Part shown: positions 35,071 through 46,880 of the stretch, piece after piece
Numbering within the stretch: position 1 is the stretch's first letter
Layout of the letters: the number at the start of each line of letters is the position of its first letter
Assembly: GCA_009617715.1 (NCBI GenBank)
Contig: VTFK01000013.1
Location: forward strand, 1,011,001-1,075,000
Length of the DNA stretch: 64,000 nucleotides
Source of the DNA: Plectrocnemia conspersa
Taxonomy: Eukaryota > Arthropoda > Insecta > Trichoptera > Polycentropodidae
Direction of reading: 5' to 3'
Made by a program: the position numbers and the translations under genes
Notes under the pieces: model-generated
Database searches by the model: none
What the model was told of the DNA's origin: nothing
Seen by the model: the letters and a program-made list of their open reading frames with translations, nothing else

Positions 35071-35635
35071 TTATCTGGGACCTATATTTTAGTTTCACAA
35101 TCTCTTGAGAATATCAATTCGCATTTGCTGAGGAATAATAATAAATAATCTACCATCCAGCATCCTTTTAATAGGACAATATAAGAGAACGGATTTTGGT
35201 GTTAGAACCTGAATTATATCACATGGCTTTTTAACAAAAAATCGAAACTCACTTCTTGTCAAAGTTATTACTAAAGAAAATTATATTTAAATATCATTTA
35301 AATGAAATTTAAAGCAGTTTTTCCTATGCCACAAAATCATATTTTTTATTTACTTTAGACATGGCAATTCTAAGGTTAAACGAACAAATACAAATATACA
35401 ACTAAAGATTAAATGTAAAAAAAATTAAAAAAAAAAAGTTCAACTGAACAGCAATGTCTTTAGTCAAATATGCGATACTAAAGTGCAAACTAAACACTTT
35501 TCTATCTAGCATTATTTTTTATATTGATTCCTTTTCAAAGTAGAATAAAATGGTTTCGAATGAATAGGATCATTTTAAAAAAAATCGTGTTGTAAAAAGT
35601 ACAACAGCTGCAGCACATTTAAAATAGATTTCAAT
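35071..35635. other. AT-rich desert
   Basis: No feature recognised. Confidence 0.4.
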
Positions 35636-35877
35636 CATCTGGGGTGAGCGGACAAAATGGGCACTTGCCTCCCCCTTTGAATTTGGCCAGAAAATGCATT
35701 CATTTAATGAAATACATACTATGAATTTTAATGAAATCAACTAGAGATGATTCAGAAACATCAACTTGTACCAATATTTCCATATTTTCTGTTGTCATTT
35801 CTGTTATTGTTTTAGATTTTTTTGGTGGGACCGGCGGTTGAGAAGTAACTGGAATTTTCTTTCGTTTTTAAACTTGG
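35636..35877 (-). pseudogene. possible transposon fragment with short minus-strand frame
   Basis: On the minus strand a frame runs KRKKIPVTSQPPVPPKKSKT, then TENMEILVQVDVSESSLVDF, to a stop at about 35711. It is directly followed by GGGGGAGGCAAGTGCCCATT and GTCCGCTCACCCCAG, which resembles the C-rich terminus of decayed DNA transposons. The peptide has protein-like composition but is preceded by an in-frame stop and has no family match that I recognise. Probably a transposase or accessory-ORF scrap. Confidence 0.3.
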
Positions 35878-36326
35878 AGTTAAATATTTACACTTAAATG
35901 AAAATAATGACGTTACATTAAAAATAAAGAAATAAAATGTTTGGCAGATTGTTAATTGCTACGCACACGCATTTAGTAACAATTGCTTTTGAAACATAAA
36001 AAATTTCGTAAAAAAGGTGCCGGAGCGCCGTTCCACCGCGTTACATTACAAAAAGCTCTGGATACACACATTTGCAAAATAGAGAAAAAAGTTGCACGCT
36101 GCATTAGAGCAAGCGCTTGCACATGTGCTCGCGTTGTAATAACGTCATAAAGTAAAATTTAAATTCAAACAGTTTAAGAAAGTATACTCAGTATATGATT
36201 TCTACCCTATAGCTTTTTCATACTAGAGAATAGCAATTTAATATATTCTGATAACTGATAAGGTTGTAATCCAAATAGTGATATCTCTTTCCTATTTTCA
36301 AATATTGACGAAAGAGATTGACTATC
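35878..36326. other. AT-rich non-coding
   Basis: Contains GGTGCCGGAGCGCCGTTCCA at 36018-36037, which resembles a subterminal block of some hAT elements; no ends found. Confidence 0.25.
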
Positions 36327-36525
36327 TATTTCATCATTATTCATAAATTAGAAAGAGATGGCAAGTTTGGGTTTACGCCCCTATTAGATATACTTATATA
36401 TTACTCCGATTTATTTTTTGAACACATTTATAGGATTTTTTTTATAAATTTGTACAAAAAATAATGATAATGAATAATGATGAAACGGTTAGCTTTCATA
36501 CTGACTGTGTTAGCGCAAATATAGT
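36327..36525. repeat. dispersed repeat, one inverted and one direct copy
   Basis: AATAATGATGAAACGGTTAG, then CATACTGACTGTGTTAG and GCAAATATAGTATAG at 36471-36525, match 38395-38449 at roughly 80 percent. A short inverted copy of the first part (AATAATGATGAAATAGATAG read on minus) lies at about 36329-36348. Unknown family. Confidence 0.5.
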
Positions 36526-36689
36526 ATAGATTAATACTAGTGTGAAGAAAAATTTTGGTTCGGTCTAGATCTAGTAAGTAATTTAACTTTGGATCACCCC
36601 CAATCCCAGTCGTTAAAATCATAAATTCATAAACGCAAAAACAGACTCGATTCAATGTTATCCATATTATAATCAGCGATTCGAAAAAT

Positions 36690-37400
36690 TCTCTCCGGGC
36701 CGAACAAAAACACGATTAATTCCGAGTCAGTCAGTCGGTGAATCAGGCGCGCCTCGTGTTTTTATTTCTGCAAATATGCCATTCGAGAATAATACATATT
36801 ATATCAAGATTCGTTTGAGTTATGGCCGCAAAAGCGAAGAAAAAAATCTCACAACAATTTTACGGTCGCCGCTTTTCGCAAATTGTTTTTCTCCGTAATT
36901 CAATAAATAGTAAACGACGTGTAAATACACAACGCGGAGAGGTGGGCCGTATAATCTCGCCGCGGCCATTACCATAATGGCATAATAAACGTGCTCGCCG
37001 CGAGTACGTACTAACTACACATGGCGCGCTCACGCCCGTGAAATATTCGCGTGTATCTGCGACGACAACGGCGATAATAGCGATCGTGGTCGTTTCCGAG
37101 CAGCCGAATTCGCAGCTTTCCGGACTGGAAAATTGCCCGTAGTGCATTGGGCAATAAACCGATTATTAGCCGCTGCAAGGCTGCGGCGAATTTTCCCGTT
37201 GAATTTTCCGAGGAAAATCAGCAACGTCATTTTGCCAACATTCCGCAAACGATGGGATGAAATTAAATTTCACAACCGACGCTGCCGTTATATAAACCGA
37301 TTTTTTATTAATACGTCAAAGCCGGTTGACGTTTGAGATGAGATTGGATTTTATATAGGATTTGATGAAATTTCGCCCGTGGCTTCCATCCAGAGCGGTT
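36690..37400. other. GC-rich island, possible conserved non-coding DNA
   Basis: CpG-rich with GATTAATTCC, CCATTACCATAATGG (a palindromic word at 36965-36979) and CGATTATTAGCC. Overlapping frames on both strands at 36860-37336 are not supported as genes. Confidence 0.35.
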
Positions 37401-37506
37401 TCGCATTAAAAACTGAAGAGAACATGAAATGTTCTTTTTTAATTTTTTCAACGCTAATGCAGTTTTGAAAATTGGAAAATGAGCACTGCAATATATTATT
37501 TTAAGT

Positions 37507-37699
37507 CAGACCCGCGGGTCACCAAGTGACCCGTTTGATGATTTTAAGGGACCCATTTGAGTTCTGCAAATAACATTTTTTTAATATACGTATGTACATA
37601 TTGTTAGGAGCAAAAATAGTCACTGACCTGAACATATTTTTTTTAATGGTCACATTTTAATTATTTTGACCCGCAGTCAAAAAAGGTTGCCGAAGCCTG
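37507..37699 (+). mobile_element. hAT MITE with exact 8-bp target duplication
   Basis: A 193-bp element flanked by exact TTTTAAGT duplications (37499-37506 and 37700-37707). Termini are CAG...CTG. The right end reversed reads CAGGCTTCGGCAACC then ACTGCGGGTC; the left end reads CAGACCCGCGGGTC, which looks like the same sequence with about 18 bp deleted just inside the tip. No coding capacity. Confidence 0.8.
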
Positions 37700-37707
37700 T
37701 TTTAAGT

Positions 37708-38115
37708 TCTCCAATAACATGCACAGTTAAAATAAAGATGTTGATAATTCTGTCGCAAAGAGAAAATCTCTTTCGACCCAAAATTAACTTATTGAAGATA
37801 CTGACATACAAAAATCTTCAGACATTTAGGGATAGTAATAGTAGAATGTTAATTAAAATATTATTAAATTTTGACGTATGTATGTAAATACTATGTTACA
37901 GATTTTGTCAATTGTATACATGAGGTGACATAATATTATAAATAGTTGAGTATTTAATTCAGAAAGATTAGAAAACGTAAATTCAACGTATTTAAACATA
38001 AAAGCTTTTAAAAAAATTGGCTGGCAAAAACCAGCATTTATTTGAAATATATGTAATACTAAGGTACCCAGATTTTGAAAATCTCAAAAAGACACTAAAA
38101 TGAAAAAGCCATAAA
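37708..38115. other. AT-rich non-coding
   Basis: No feature recognised. Confidence 0.35.
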
Positions 38116-38262
38116 GAAAATTTTTGTTTGAGGAGGATCAAGGAGGATTGTTGCGGGAGCTAAAAAAAGTAATTTCGAAAATTTTATTTTTGTTTGAGGA
38201 GGATAAATTACTGAGGGAAGCTAAAAAATGTCATTTCAGCATTTTTTGTTCAAGGAAGACAT
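38116..38262 (+). repeat. tandem repeat, about 66-bp period, open in one frame
   Basis: Two and a half units with the order GAAAATTT, TTTTGTTTGAGGAGGAT, GAGGG or GCGGG, AGCTAAAAAA, TCATTTC or TAATTTC. The plus frame reads FEEDQGGLLRELKKVISKIL then FLFEEDKLLREAKKCHF, so the repeat is preserved at peptide level. No start context, splice evidence or family match. It could be a decayed protein-coding repeat or a minisatellite. Confidence 0.6.
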
Positions 38263-38394
38263 TGAAAATATTTTATTTAGAAATAAATAATGTTTCCTAC
38301 TCATCAATGTAGGCTTTGATTGGGTGTTCATTTGTGAACTTAATTGTTTGCTTTAAATTTGTTTTAAGAAACTCAAACCCAAAGTTGCAATTAT

Positions 38395-38449
38395 TAATAA
38401 TGATGAAATGGATAGCTCCTAAACTGACTGTATTAATGCAAATAGAGTA
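38395..38449 (+). repeat. dispersed repeat copy
   Basis: Direct copy of 36471-36525, about 1.92 kb away: AATAATGATGAAATGGATAG, then ACTGACTGTATTAATGCAAA, then TAGAGTATAG. Confidence 0.5.
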
Positions 38450-39690
38450 TAGTCGAATTATCCTAAATTATGCATATGAGATATTTTGAACATTCTAATC
38501 TGGAATTAATAGTATTTTGAAAATATAATAGTCAATATCTAAAGCAGCAACTTATAATACGAGAGGATAGAACACGCGACTTGCCGCATTAATGCAGTTA
38601 CCCTCGCCATTTTTGTATTAATATATTGTCGTGATCACCCGTAATCATTGCGGCGAAATAAGTCGTAGAACATATCCTAAAATATCTCATAAAACTAATC
38701 GATTTATTTGTGACCCCCGTTTTTCTTAAAAGAAGCAAAACTTTTTCGCATCAATTCATTTACATGAAAAAGTGCACTAAATAAAAGGTCAGTGGCAAAT
38801 GTGTCACGCAATTACGCAGTAAAATAATATATGATAGACAACGCCTCTGGTTCCACATACCAAAATATAGAGGTTTGGCAGAGGACTGGAAGAGACGTTC
38901 TCCAAATTATTTTAAGCTATTGTCGCTCTTAATCACTTCCGTCCGACACAACTTGACACATAACTACCACTTCGCTCATGATTTGGAACAACGAGAATTC
39001 AGCTGACCGCTTTTCAACCGTTCAATTAAGAGCAGTTAAAACAATCATCTGAATATCCAAGAGATCTTCTCGATATTCATCGAACAGACGTATCCATTTA
39101 AAACTGTTATGATTTTAAAATAACCTAATTTTAATAAATGATAATTAATTTACGTATCATACAGTAAATCAGTTATATGTATGTATTATATAATAAATAT
39201 TATCATACATCTTACACGCATTTTAAATAAATAAAATTTGAGCATCTATAAACATAATATAACATAAATAAAATTCATTTGAAATTATAAGACGTAAAAA
39301 ACATCGTCTAATACTAAATAAATCTGTGCCTTGAGCGAGATGAACCCACTTATTATTATTTCACACACACGCCGTTTCCGAATAAAGCATTCTTATTCTG
39401 GCTACATACGTACGTATTCCACGTACGTCGGGCAAATTATTAAAATTTATAAGGATCTCGTGTTCTGAGCGTCAGACGCTAAACAAAGAAAATCTGCTCG
39501 GATATCACACATTTTCAAGGGAGGGTTGTGAAAATGTTTTTTTTTAAAAATATAATTACATAACAATAAACTTTTATTTTGAATAAAGATGTTTTTATCT
39601 ATATAGTTGCAGAATGTGTGAGGTAGTTTTGTTAAACGCTAAGCAGCATAGATATTATATATTTATATTATAGAAAATACATCTACTGGC
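38450..39690. other. AT-rich DNA with a small GC patch
   Basis: No gene. Small CpG patches at 38560-38660 and 39400-39480. Confidence 0.4.
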
Positions 39691-40640
39691 AAATTATTAT
39701 GTTCTCGCCGACGAAAGGCGAATACGTGCGGCCGGAAAAGCTTTTCTTTCCGCCCGGAGCTTAAACAGCGAAGCTTCCGCAAAGCTCCCGATTATATCGT
39801 TAAGGGGCTTTTGCTCGGCCATTTCATAATACACACATAATATAACGAAAATAACGAGATAAACAGCGCGCTCGCCCGCTGCACGACGGTCGTAAAGCAC
39901 CGTAATGGAAAAAAGGGATGATGAGCCATAATTTAATAAGAACGTACGTTTATCCGAGCGTGGCGAACGAGCACTATCAAAAAAATGTTATATACGAGAA
40001 GAATCAGTTTGATGACATGACAAATATGAGCAAGTTTATTAGCGATATATCTGAGATTCGTGTTTGATTTACGAGCGCGCGTCGCTTATCGCCCTCGGTT
40101 GTGATATATTGCCATATGTATCTATCGATCGCGGAATGAACATGTTAAGAAAAATATGATATGTTGGTGAAATATAAAAGAGGATAAAAAAAAACAGCAA
40201 CGAATATGAAATATTCATGTCGTATGGTAAAAGTCGAGAGATATCGAACGGGCCGCACGATTTATGGCCGCGCCGCCGAGTAATGAATTCGAACGGCCGA
40301 ATCGATAGATCTCTCGTCGCGGGGTAAAAAGTGGCGAGTCGAGGGAGAAAAACGGTCAAACGCTCGCCACCGATCTTTCCGAGGGGACTCGGCGAACGGA
40401 GCCAGCGGAGAGCTAAAGAGGGCAGTTTGGCCGAGCGCGGGCCACATAATAGTATCGCATGAAAAGTGGCCGTAATAGAGAGGAGGCTCGCTCCCGAACG
40501 ACCGCGGTAAACGTTATTGGCCCGTAATAAACGACCGGGCCCCGGGTCGGACCTTCCAGCGCATTGACCGCGAACATCTCCGGAATGGATGGAAATTGCG
40601 GCACGGACGACGCCGAAACGTTTGAATACGTAATGTCAGC
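39691..40640. other. GC-rich, purine-skewed island
   Basis: CpG-rich blocks at 39700-39900 and 40060-40640. The latter has plus-strand purine excess (CGAGGGAGAAAAACGG, GGAGCCAGCGGAGAGC) and GGGCCCCGGG. Four overlapping minus frames (up to 130 codons) are artefacts of low stop density. Candidate regulatory island. Confidence 0.4.
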
Positions 40641-41755
40641 GTTTCTGAATCGATGTAATTGCGGGTGAAAAATAGCTTTAATCCATCATAAAAACGAGTT
40701 TCATTGATCATATTTTTTATACCAGTCTCCCGTCTTGTAGAACGCAAATATGCTAAATACGCTATAGCATAATATAACGACAACAACGGCCAATAGAAAT
40801 AAAAACAATTAAGGAACGGGCGAAAATAATTGCATAAAAACAATGCCTTCAGCACCTCTTTTGAATTACTAAAAAATACATGGCTCTTCGATCGATTCGT
40901 CAACATTTAAATTCGTAGATTAAACCAGACAAAATGCATCGACAAATACCTACAACAAATTCATAGAATTCTCCGATCGACCTCCCGAGACTCAATCGAC
41001 GTCAAAACTGTATTTGCGCAACAAACCGGGTTTTAAATTGCATTTCATTCGGGTCAAACCAATACGTACTCACCTGACTAATAGAAACAACCCCCAAAGG
41101 TAAAACGATGTAAATAGAAACCAAATCGACTACATTAGCTATAATAAATAGAGCAACGATTCTCAACTGGCGATTATTAACAATCAGACCCAAAAAACTA
41201 TGGTGTGTAGTTGATACTTTCAGGAAAGGTAGAGTACACACTTTAGATATGCAATATATAAATAACTACAAATTAAAATAGTTTATAATTACAAATTTAA
41301 GAACACAGAATTACAAATTAAAGAAACTTTAGAAACAATTTCCTATCATTCTTTCAACATATTTATTTATTTTATTAATATAAAACAATGGTATAAATCG
41401 ATGAATAATACCTGAAGGATCAGTGTTCAAATCTCACATTAACATGAATATGAATATAATTACAATCGATCATCGCAGATTAGGTTTCCTTTATTTTTTT
41501 TAATCTCGCGGATGAATAATTTGAAAAAATAAAGGTAGGTGGCGCATAGTAATTGTAAGCTGTAATAATAATTTATAATTATTAAAACATTTACAGACTG
41601 ATTTACGCACGTAACCAATGTTTTATTATTATTATTAAATACTGATTAAATATAGTAAAATCCATGAAAGATTGAAAAATTTTTACAACTTTATGTTAAT
41701 GCGCCTTGAACATTAAATGAACAAAATCAATAATAAATAAAGTAAGCCTAAGTTA
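40641..41755. other. AT-rich desert
   Basis: No gene recognised. Confidence 0.4.
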
Positions 41756-41800
41756 ATCTCACGAGCATGCCGAATAACGTTTTTGGCGAAACGCCGAGAA
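41756..41800 (+). ncRNA. hammerhead/Penelope-like motif, copy A (degenerate)
   Basis: CTCACGAG precedes GCCGAATAACGTTTTTGGC, whose ends pair (GCCGAA with TTTGGC, one G-T wobble), followed at once by GAAAC and GCCGAGAAG. In Penelope-like retroelements a hammerhead ribozyme has the order CUGAUGA, stem II, GAAAC, and its stem II is similar (GCCGAA...UUCGGC). The CUGAUGA core is mutated here. A second copy lies 1.05 kb downstream in the same orientation. Confidence 0.45.
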
Positions 41801-42802
41801 GAAAATTCAACTAAATAAAAAAATCTTAATTTTAACCTATGTTAAAAAAAACAATACTGTATACTAAACTTTTTCGAATCTCGGCACCTTTACAAAATTC
41901 AGATTTTTCCAAGGGGCCCAGTGTTAAATTATAACAAGTGCACTTTGCAAAATAACGAATATTTTGAATAATTAAAAGTTTAGGTAAAAATAATAATAGT
42001 AACTAGCTATTTTTATTCGAGGAGTCAATGCAATATTTTAAGTGAATTCGCTTCTATGAATAGTCTGCATGGAATAACTACAAACAAAAATATGTTTAAT
42101 GCAGTTGAGAAAACATTAGTAAAGTATATTATAAAGTGAAATTCATAAACGATGGTGGTAAAAATACATGCGGAACAGGAACTGTGCAAATGCCAGGTGT
42201 TCAAAAACTCATCAGAGAATATTCATTGTAGCAGGTAGAAAACATCTTAATCAATCATGGTTTATTGGACCAGTTGTCAGCGGTGAACTTTATTCGCTCT
42301 CGTGAACTTACCCGTCGTCATTGCTATGGCTTTTTGTATCAGAAATAAAGGCCAAATATCCTGCACTACCATACAGTAGTTCGATGGTAAAGTATTATAG
42401 AAATTTTTTAACTCGCAATTTTTCCTCAACGAAAAACCCACCCGCTATTATTATCGAATATAAAATGGTTTTGTAAATATGCCTTTGTTGCAAATATCAT
42501 TGGATTTCTTAAACGAATTTAATTTAAAACCACAAGGAAAAACAGTACTCATATATTAAAGTTGCTTACTTTCTTTTCAAGCATAGTTTAATTCGAGTCA
42601 AAAAATAAATTACGATCCGGCCCTTTACAAAATAAGTTTAAAAGCAACAAACTACAATATGAATTTAATCTGTTAATTTAAATTTTTTACAACAATTATA
42701 AAATAGTCGCGTTAAAATTTTAAATAGATTGAACAATTCCAGTGCACACTTAATTTGTTTAAATCGTGTTTTTTAATAAAAGAAACCATTTTTTTCGAAA
42801 TG
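41801..42802. other. sequence between two hammerhead-like motifs
   Basis: About 1 kb between the two motif copies, AT-rich, with no recognisable reverse transcriptase or GIY-YIG endonuclease. A fragment around 42138-42300 reads KFINDGGKNTCGTGTVQMPG and then QLSAVNFIRSRELTRRHCYG, interrupted by stops; it is protein-like but unassigned. Confidence 0.3.
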
Positions 42803-42850
42803 TGTCGATTATGCTGAAAGACATTTTCGGCGAAACGTCGAAAAGAAAAT
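42803..42850 (+). ncRNA. hammerhead/Penelope-like motif, copy B (degenerate)
   Basis: TCGATTAT, then GCTGAAAGACATTTTCGGC (ends pair as GC-GAA with TTC-GGC, one T-G wobble), then GAAACGTCGAAAAGAAAATT. Compared with copy A, the run GGCGAAACGYCGARAAGAAAATT is nearly identical. The first core (CUGAUGA) is replaced by CGATTA, so ribozyme activity is unlikely in this copy. Confidence 0.45.
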
Positions 42851-43399
42851 TTGTAAATATAAAAATAAGCAAATATTAAAATGAGTTAAAATCGTTTCTT
42901 AGTAATATTTTTTTAATAAATGATTAATGAAAATATTTGTATTCAAAATAAATAAATATATTTACCATATGTTTGAATATATTTTACTTTACATATGTAT
43001 TATATCAAGCTATGTCGGATTTTTTTTATGACTTGATTAAGTAACCCATAAATTGGATACTGAATTGTGGAACAAACCCATCTATTTGTTTGGTATATAT
43101 GTGTATTTGCTATCAATATTTTAAAAATTATACCGCCTAAAATTCGCCAAAATTTCAATATCATACTATTTGAATTGATATAGTGAAAATCCCGAATTCA
43201 AAGTACATCTAAAAAAATATAGTTTAATTTATTATACAGGTGTTTTTAATAACGTCCTTATGAATACTAATATATAATTAAACAAATTATGTACACATTG
43301 GAGAATAAAAAGTCCATTGCATTACGATGCGCTTTTTTGAACAACTACTTCTCTTAAGACTAGAATAGTAAATGAACTATGGTTAAGAGCAGTGGAGGT
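42851..43399. other. AT-rich desert
   Basis: No feature recognised. Confidence 0.4.
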
Positions 43400-44430
43400 T
43401 TCTGGTGGAAACTGGACGGAGAAAAGCTCTTTGTATAATGTACCAATAAACGCAAGAGCAAAATGGGTAATAATTCTCCGGAGCGCCCTAAGCGCGTTAA
43501 AATCAGTTTATCCAATTTTTAAAGCCATACTCAAGGTTTCAATAAAACTTTTACTTCGCGTAAAATTCAGTAATAAATACGTTCCGAACTACTTTTACTT
43601 GTGCATCCGTTTTACCCCATTACATCGGTAATAATAATATGCATTATCATAAATTTGCGATTTCGCCAGTTAGAATCCTCTCCATCTGTCCACAGCGGCG
43701 GTGCCTTCTTCGTTTTTGGCTCTGTTGCTTTGCGTTTCTCTCCCACCGTACCAAAGGCCGGCAAAAGAGCTCATAATGGAACCGCGTCACGTACTTCCTT
43801 AACCGAAAGCTGCTCGCATAAATATTGATGGGGCGCGACTGTTTTCGATCAACTTTATCGTTTTTATTTGGTGTGTTTCCTCATCCGAATTCCCCCCGCG
43901 CGCCCTCTCTCTCCCGTCGCGATTTATTCATAAGGCCCCTTGCATCGCTTAAATCCAAATACGGAAAACTCTCCGCGTCTCCTCTCTCTCTCTCTCTCTC
44001 CTCCCGCATTAAACTTGTTATCATCGATAACTGCGACTCTCGGCGCGAATAATAATATTGTCAAATGTGTACCTTTTCACTTATTACATCAATAGACGTA
44101 TACGTACGCTCTTGTATTGTGTTCCGAGAAAAGTAAAACGAAGCTCTAATGGTACGCGCTAATAGAACGTGAGCGTTCTAAATGGTGTTTGCCGGTGTAA
44201 TTTTAACTTTCTTGTGTGATCGTAAATCGCGTCGCGTTGCACACATACCTCTGTGTATACCGAGCGCGTTAACAATGCGCGCAAATAAACGTCAGTATTA
44301 TATAGGTACATAAATAGAGGTGTATATTGTGTACAGAGCGTTTAAGTATCGCGCGCCCATATCTTATTTATTTGCGGCGCGTTCTCGTTGAATTAGCGCG
44401 TTGGTTAGTTCAATTTATTTTAAATTGTGT
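43400..44430. other. GC-rich, pyrimidine-skewed island
   Basis: CpG-rich with plus-strand pyrimidine excess, the opposite of most other islands. A (CT)n run occupies 43980-44002. Plus frames at 43392-44052 are low-stop artefacts. TTATCATCGATAAC at 44019-44032 is a near-palindrome holding GATA-type words. Confidence 0.4.
43980..44002 (+). repeat. (CT)n / GAGA microsatellite
   Basis: Uninterrupted CT dinucleotides bounded by TCC. On the minus strand this is a GAGAG tract of the sort bound by GAGA factor in insects. Confidence 0.85.
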
Positions 44431-45719
44431 ATTTTTTATTTCAAGGATGTATGTTATGTATACAATAAAGCAAAAAATAATTATATAAGACAAGAGGGCT
44501 CTTACGTATTATGGACATCACCCAAGCCAAGATAGAATTAGGGCCAGGATTTTCTCATTCCACAAATGTATTTAAATAATAAGTTGTGCACGACTACATA
44601 AAATAAATGTGGACTCACCGATTAAAATTAATGGGTCATATTATTTATTTTCTAAAGAACAATTTTGCATCACTATTTGAAGTAAATATGAAAAGTATTA
44701 GCATGAAAACTTCAGCAATCAATAACTGAAATTTTATGTATATTTTTTCATCCATATTTTGTTAATGATAAAAAATACCCGCTTTACTAGTGCATTAGTA
44801 CTAGACAAGATATATGAAGTATAAAGTAAATCCCTTCACAAACGGTGAATCCATTACTATTTGTATCTCTTCCCATATATTTTCGTATAATTTGTTCGAT
44901 CGAGTATTTATAAATATTCGTCGCTACTTTTATAAAATTTTAAGTTTTAGAAGCTAAGCATTTAGATTCTAAAGCATTAGTTTTCATATATTGCACCTTT
45001 AAATTATAAAGTGTGGAAGAAACAGCCACAATATGTTCAATGACATTACAACTAGTTTAAAAATATGTGTTATTTTCAACTATTCGAATATCAAATAATA
45101 AACGGAAATATATTTGAATAATAACTAATAAATACAAAGTTATTAAGAATCGAAAAATAGTTTAAATAATGAATACAGTAACAATTAATATAAATTTTGA
45201 CTCATGCAATATAAATTCTGACCACCACCATACTAAAATTCTGACCAAAAAAATGCGAGCCTAAAAGAAATGTACGAAATTTCCACTTCCTATTGAAAAC
45301 GTGACATATAACGTGATTCCGCTGTCTTAGTGGAAATCTATCTAGCCAGTTTATTTTCACCTAGGTGATACGACATGACATGGCACTTTCCGATGCTGAA
45401 ATCTGAATGGTTGCTTATTCCTATAAGGAATCAATTGACGAAGATGAGTCAGAATCGCTCGGATGTTTTTTAGCGCTTTAATATCATAGACATAGAGGAA
45501 GTTAATTTCTAATAACCATGTCTCTGTAGTTCGTAAATATTGCAAACAGTCGTCCCAAGTTTGAGCACTGCAAAACTCTAGAATGGAGTGAAATTCTCTT
45601 TTAAAGGGTAGCCACTATAACTCGGGGTAATATATTATTTAATGATACTATACAGCACTATCGTTTATTATTTCTGATCAAGTGATCACATCACAAAAAG
45701 TTATTAATAATAAAAATGA
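44431..45719. other. AT-rich desert
   Basis: No gene. The part 45360-45480 has a plus frame DMALSDAEI, stop, MVAYSYKESIDEDESESLG with an acidic run reminiscent of transposase N-termini, too short to call. A second AATTCTGACC group is at 45195-45250. Confidence 0.35.
45195..45250. repeat. AATTCTGACC-type repeat, array 2
   Basis: TAAATTTTGACTC, TAAATTCTGACCACC and AAAATTCTGACCAAA at 20-25 bp spacing, the same word as in 28130-28375. Confidence 0.35.
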
Positions 45720-46880
45720 ATCATTTCAACAGTAATTCGAACAAAAACGATTCTTTACCGCAAGCTCGTATTTCATTTACGACGCACAATCGACGAAAAC
45801 GAATGGGGGCGGTTTCCGGCCCGACTTTTCGAGGCGCAATTGGGCGAAAACACACAATTTGATCGACAAAGAGCGGCGAAAAATATCGAATTATGTGGGC
45901 CTGGAATACGTAGGTACGTGCTCGAGTCACATTTTCTCATATCGAACGAAAAAAAGACGTAGTATTCAATATCGCGCCGCCAGACACGCAGGAGTATCAT
46001 AAAATTTATGAAAGGCATTCACAAGTCATCGATCAAGAAGCGGCGTGCGCATAATTCACCGTTCCGAAAATGTCGTCGGGATTTCTTTTCCACTTCTTAA
46101 AAAAAAATAGCGACGCGATCAAAGCGAAACGCTCATTTATTGCGTTGTTAAGCGGAGAAAAAAGCTCTTTTCTACCGACAGACGTGGAAGTTCGCTCACA
46201 ATACGACTTCTTCATGCGCGCGTAAAATAAATAATAATAAAAAAGGAACGTAACAGATACGCAAATACTTCGCTCGCCGAGTGGATGTATAAATATTCAT
46301 AAACGTTTTCAAATTGAAGTAAACGTATGCGTCTCGCGAGAATTGAGAGCGGAGGGGTCGTATAAGGGAATAAGAAAATTTTCCAGAGATTTTTTTTACC
46401 TCGGGTCGAATCATCTCGGAATGAAAGGAAAGCTCCGAGAGGGGTGTGGGAAAATAAAATAAAAAAAGTGACCGTGCGCTGGGTCGGAGGGTCCGAAATA
46501 AAATTTGATGCGCGCGAAATGGGCCACTCAATTGGCGCGCGACCCGATATAAAAAAAGAAAACAGAGGCCCGTCGGGCAACAATGGGGTAAATCGTAAAC
46601 GCCGCGACAATAATAATAAAGCTCCGGGGCCAAAATACAAACGCTAACAACAGTCGATTGGACGCTTTCAGGAGAGACTTTACGGTTTCGTTCGCGCTTA
46701 TTAATAAAATATATACACAGAAACTCACCGTTCCACCCCCTCGGGTGGAATGGTGTTTTTTATTATTGCTCGTCGAGTATTAAATTAAAAGTAAAGCGCT
46801 CGGGTAAAGGGCAATAAAGTAATTTAATCGGATCGTATCGCTACTGCATGTGACGTTGTTGCGAAATATACATTGTAATA
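45720..46880. other. GC-rich, purine-skewed island
   Basis: CpG-rich at 45720-46060 and 46310-46860 with plus-strand purine excess around 46330-46620. Overlapping minus frames of 145 and 142 codons at 46196-46640 are both open, which is expected from the skew and argues against coding. Confidence 0.4.

Noticed and set aside
42200..42235. CTGATGAG on the minus strand near 42213, a hammerhead core word
   Set aside because: No GAAA partner with a stem at the required distance; an isolated 8-mer.
46196..46640. Two overlapping minus frames of 145 and 142 codons
   Set aside because: Both phases are open because the plus strand is purine-skewed and stop-poor; neither has a family motif.
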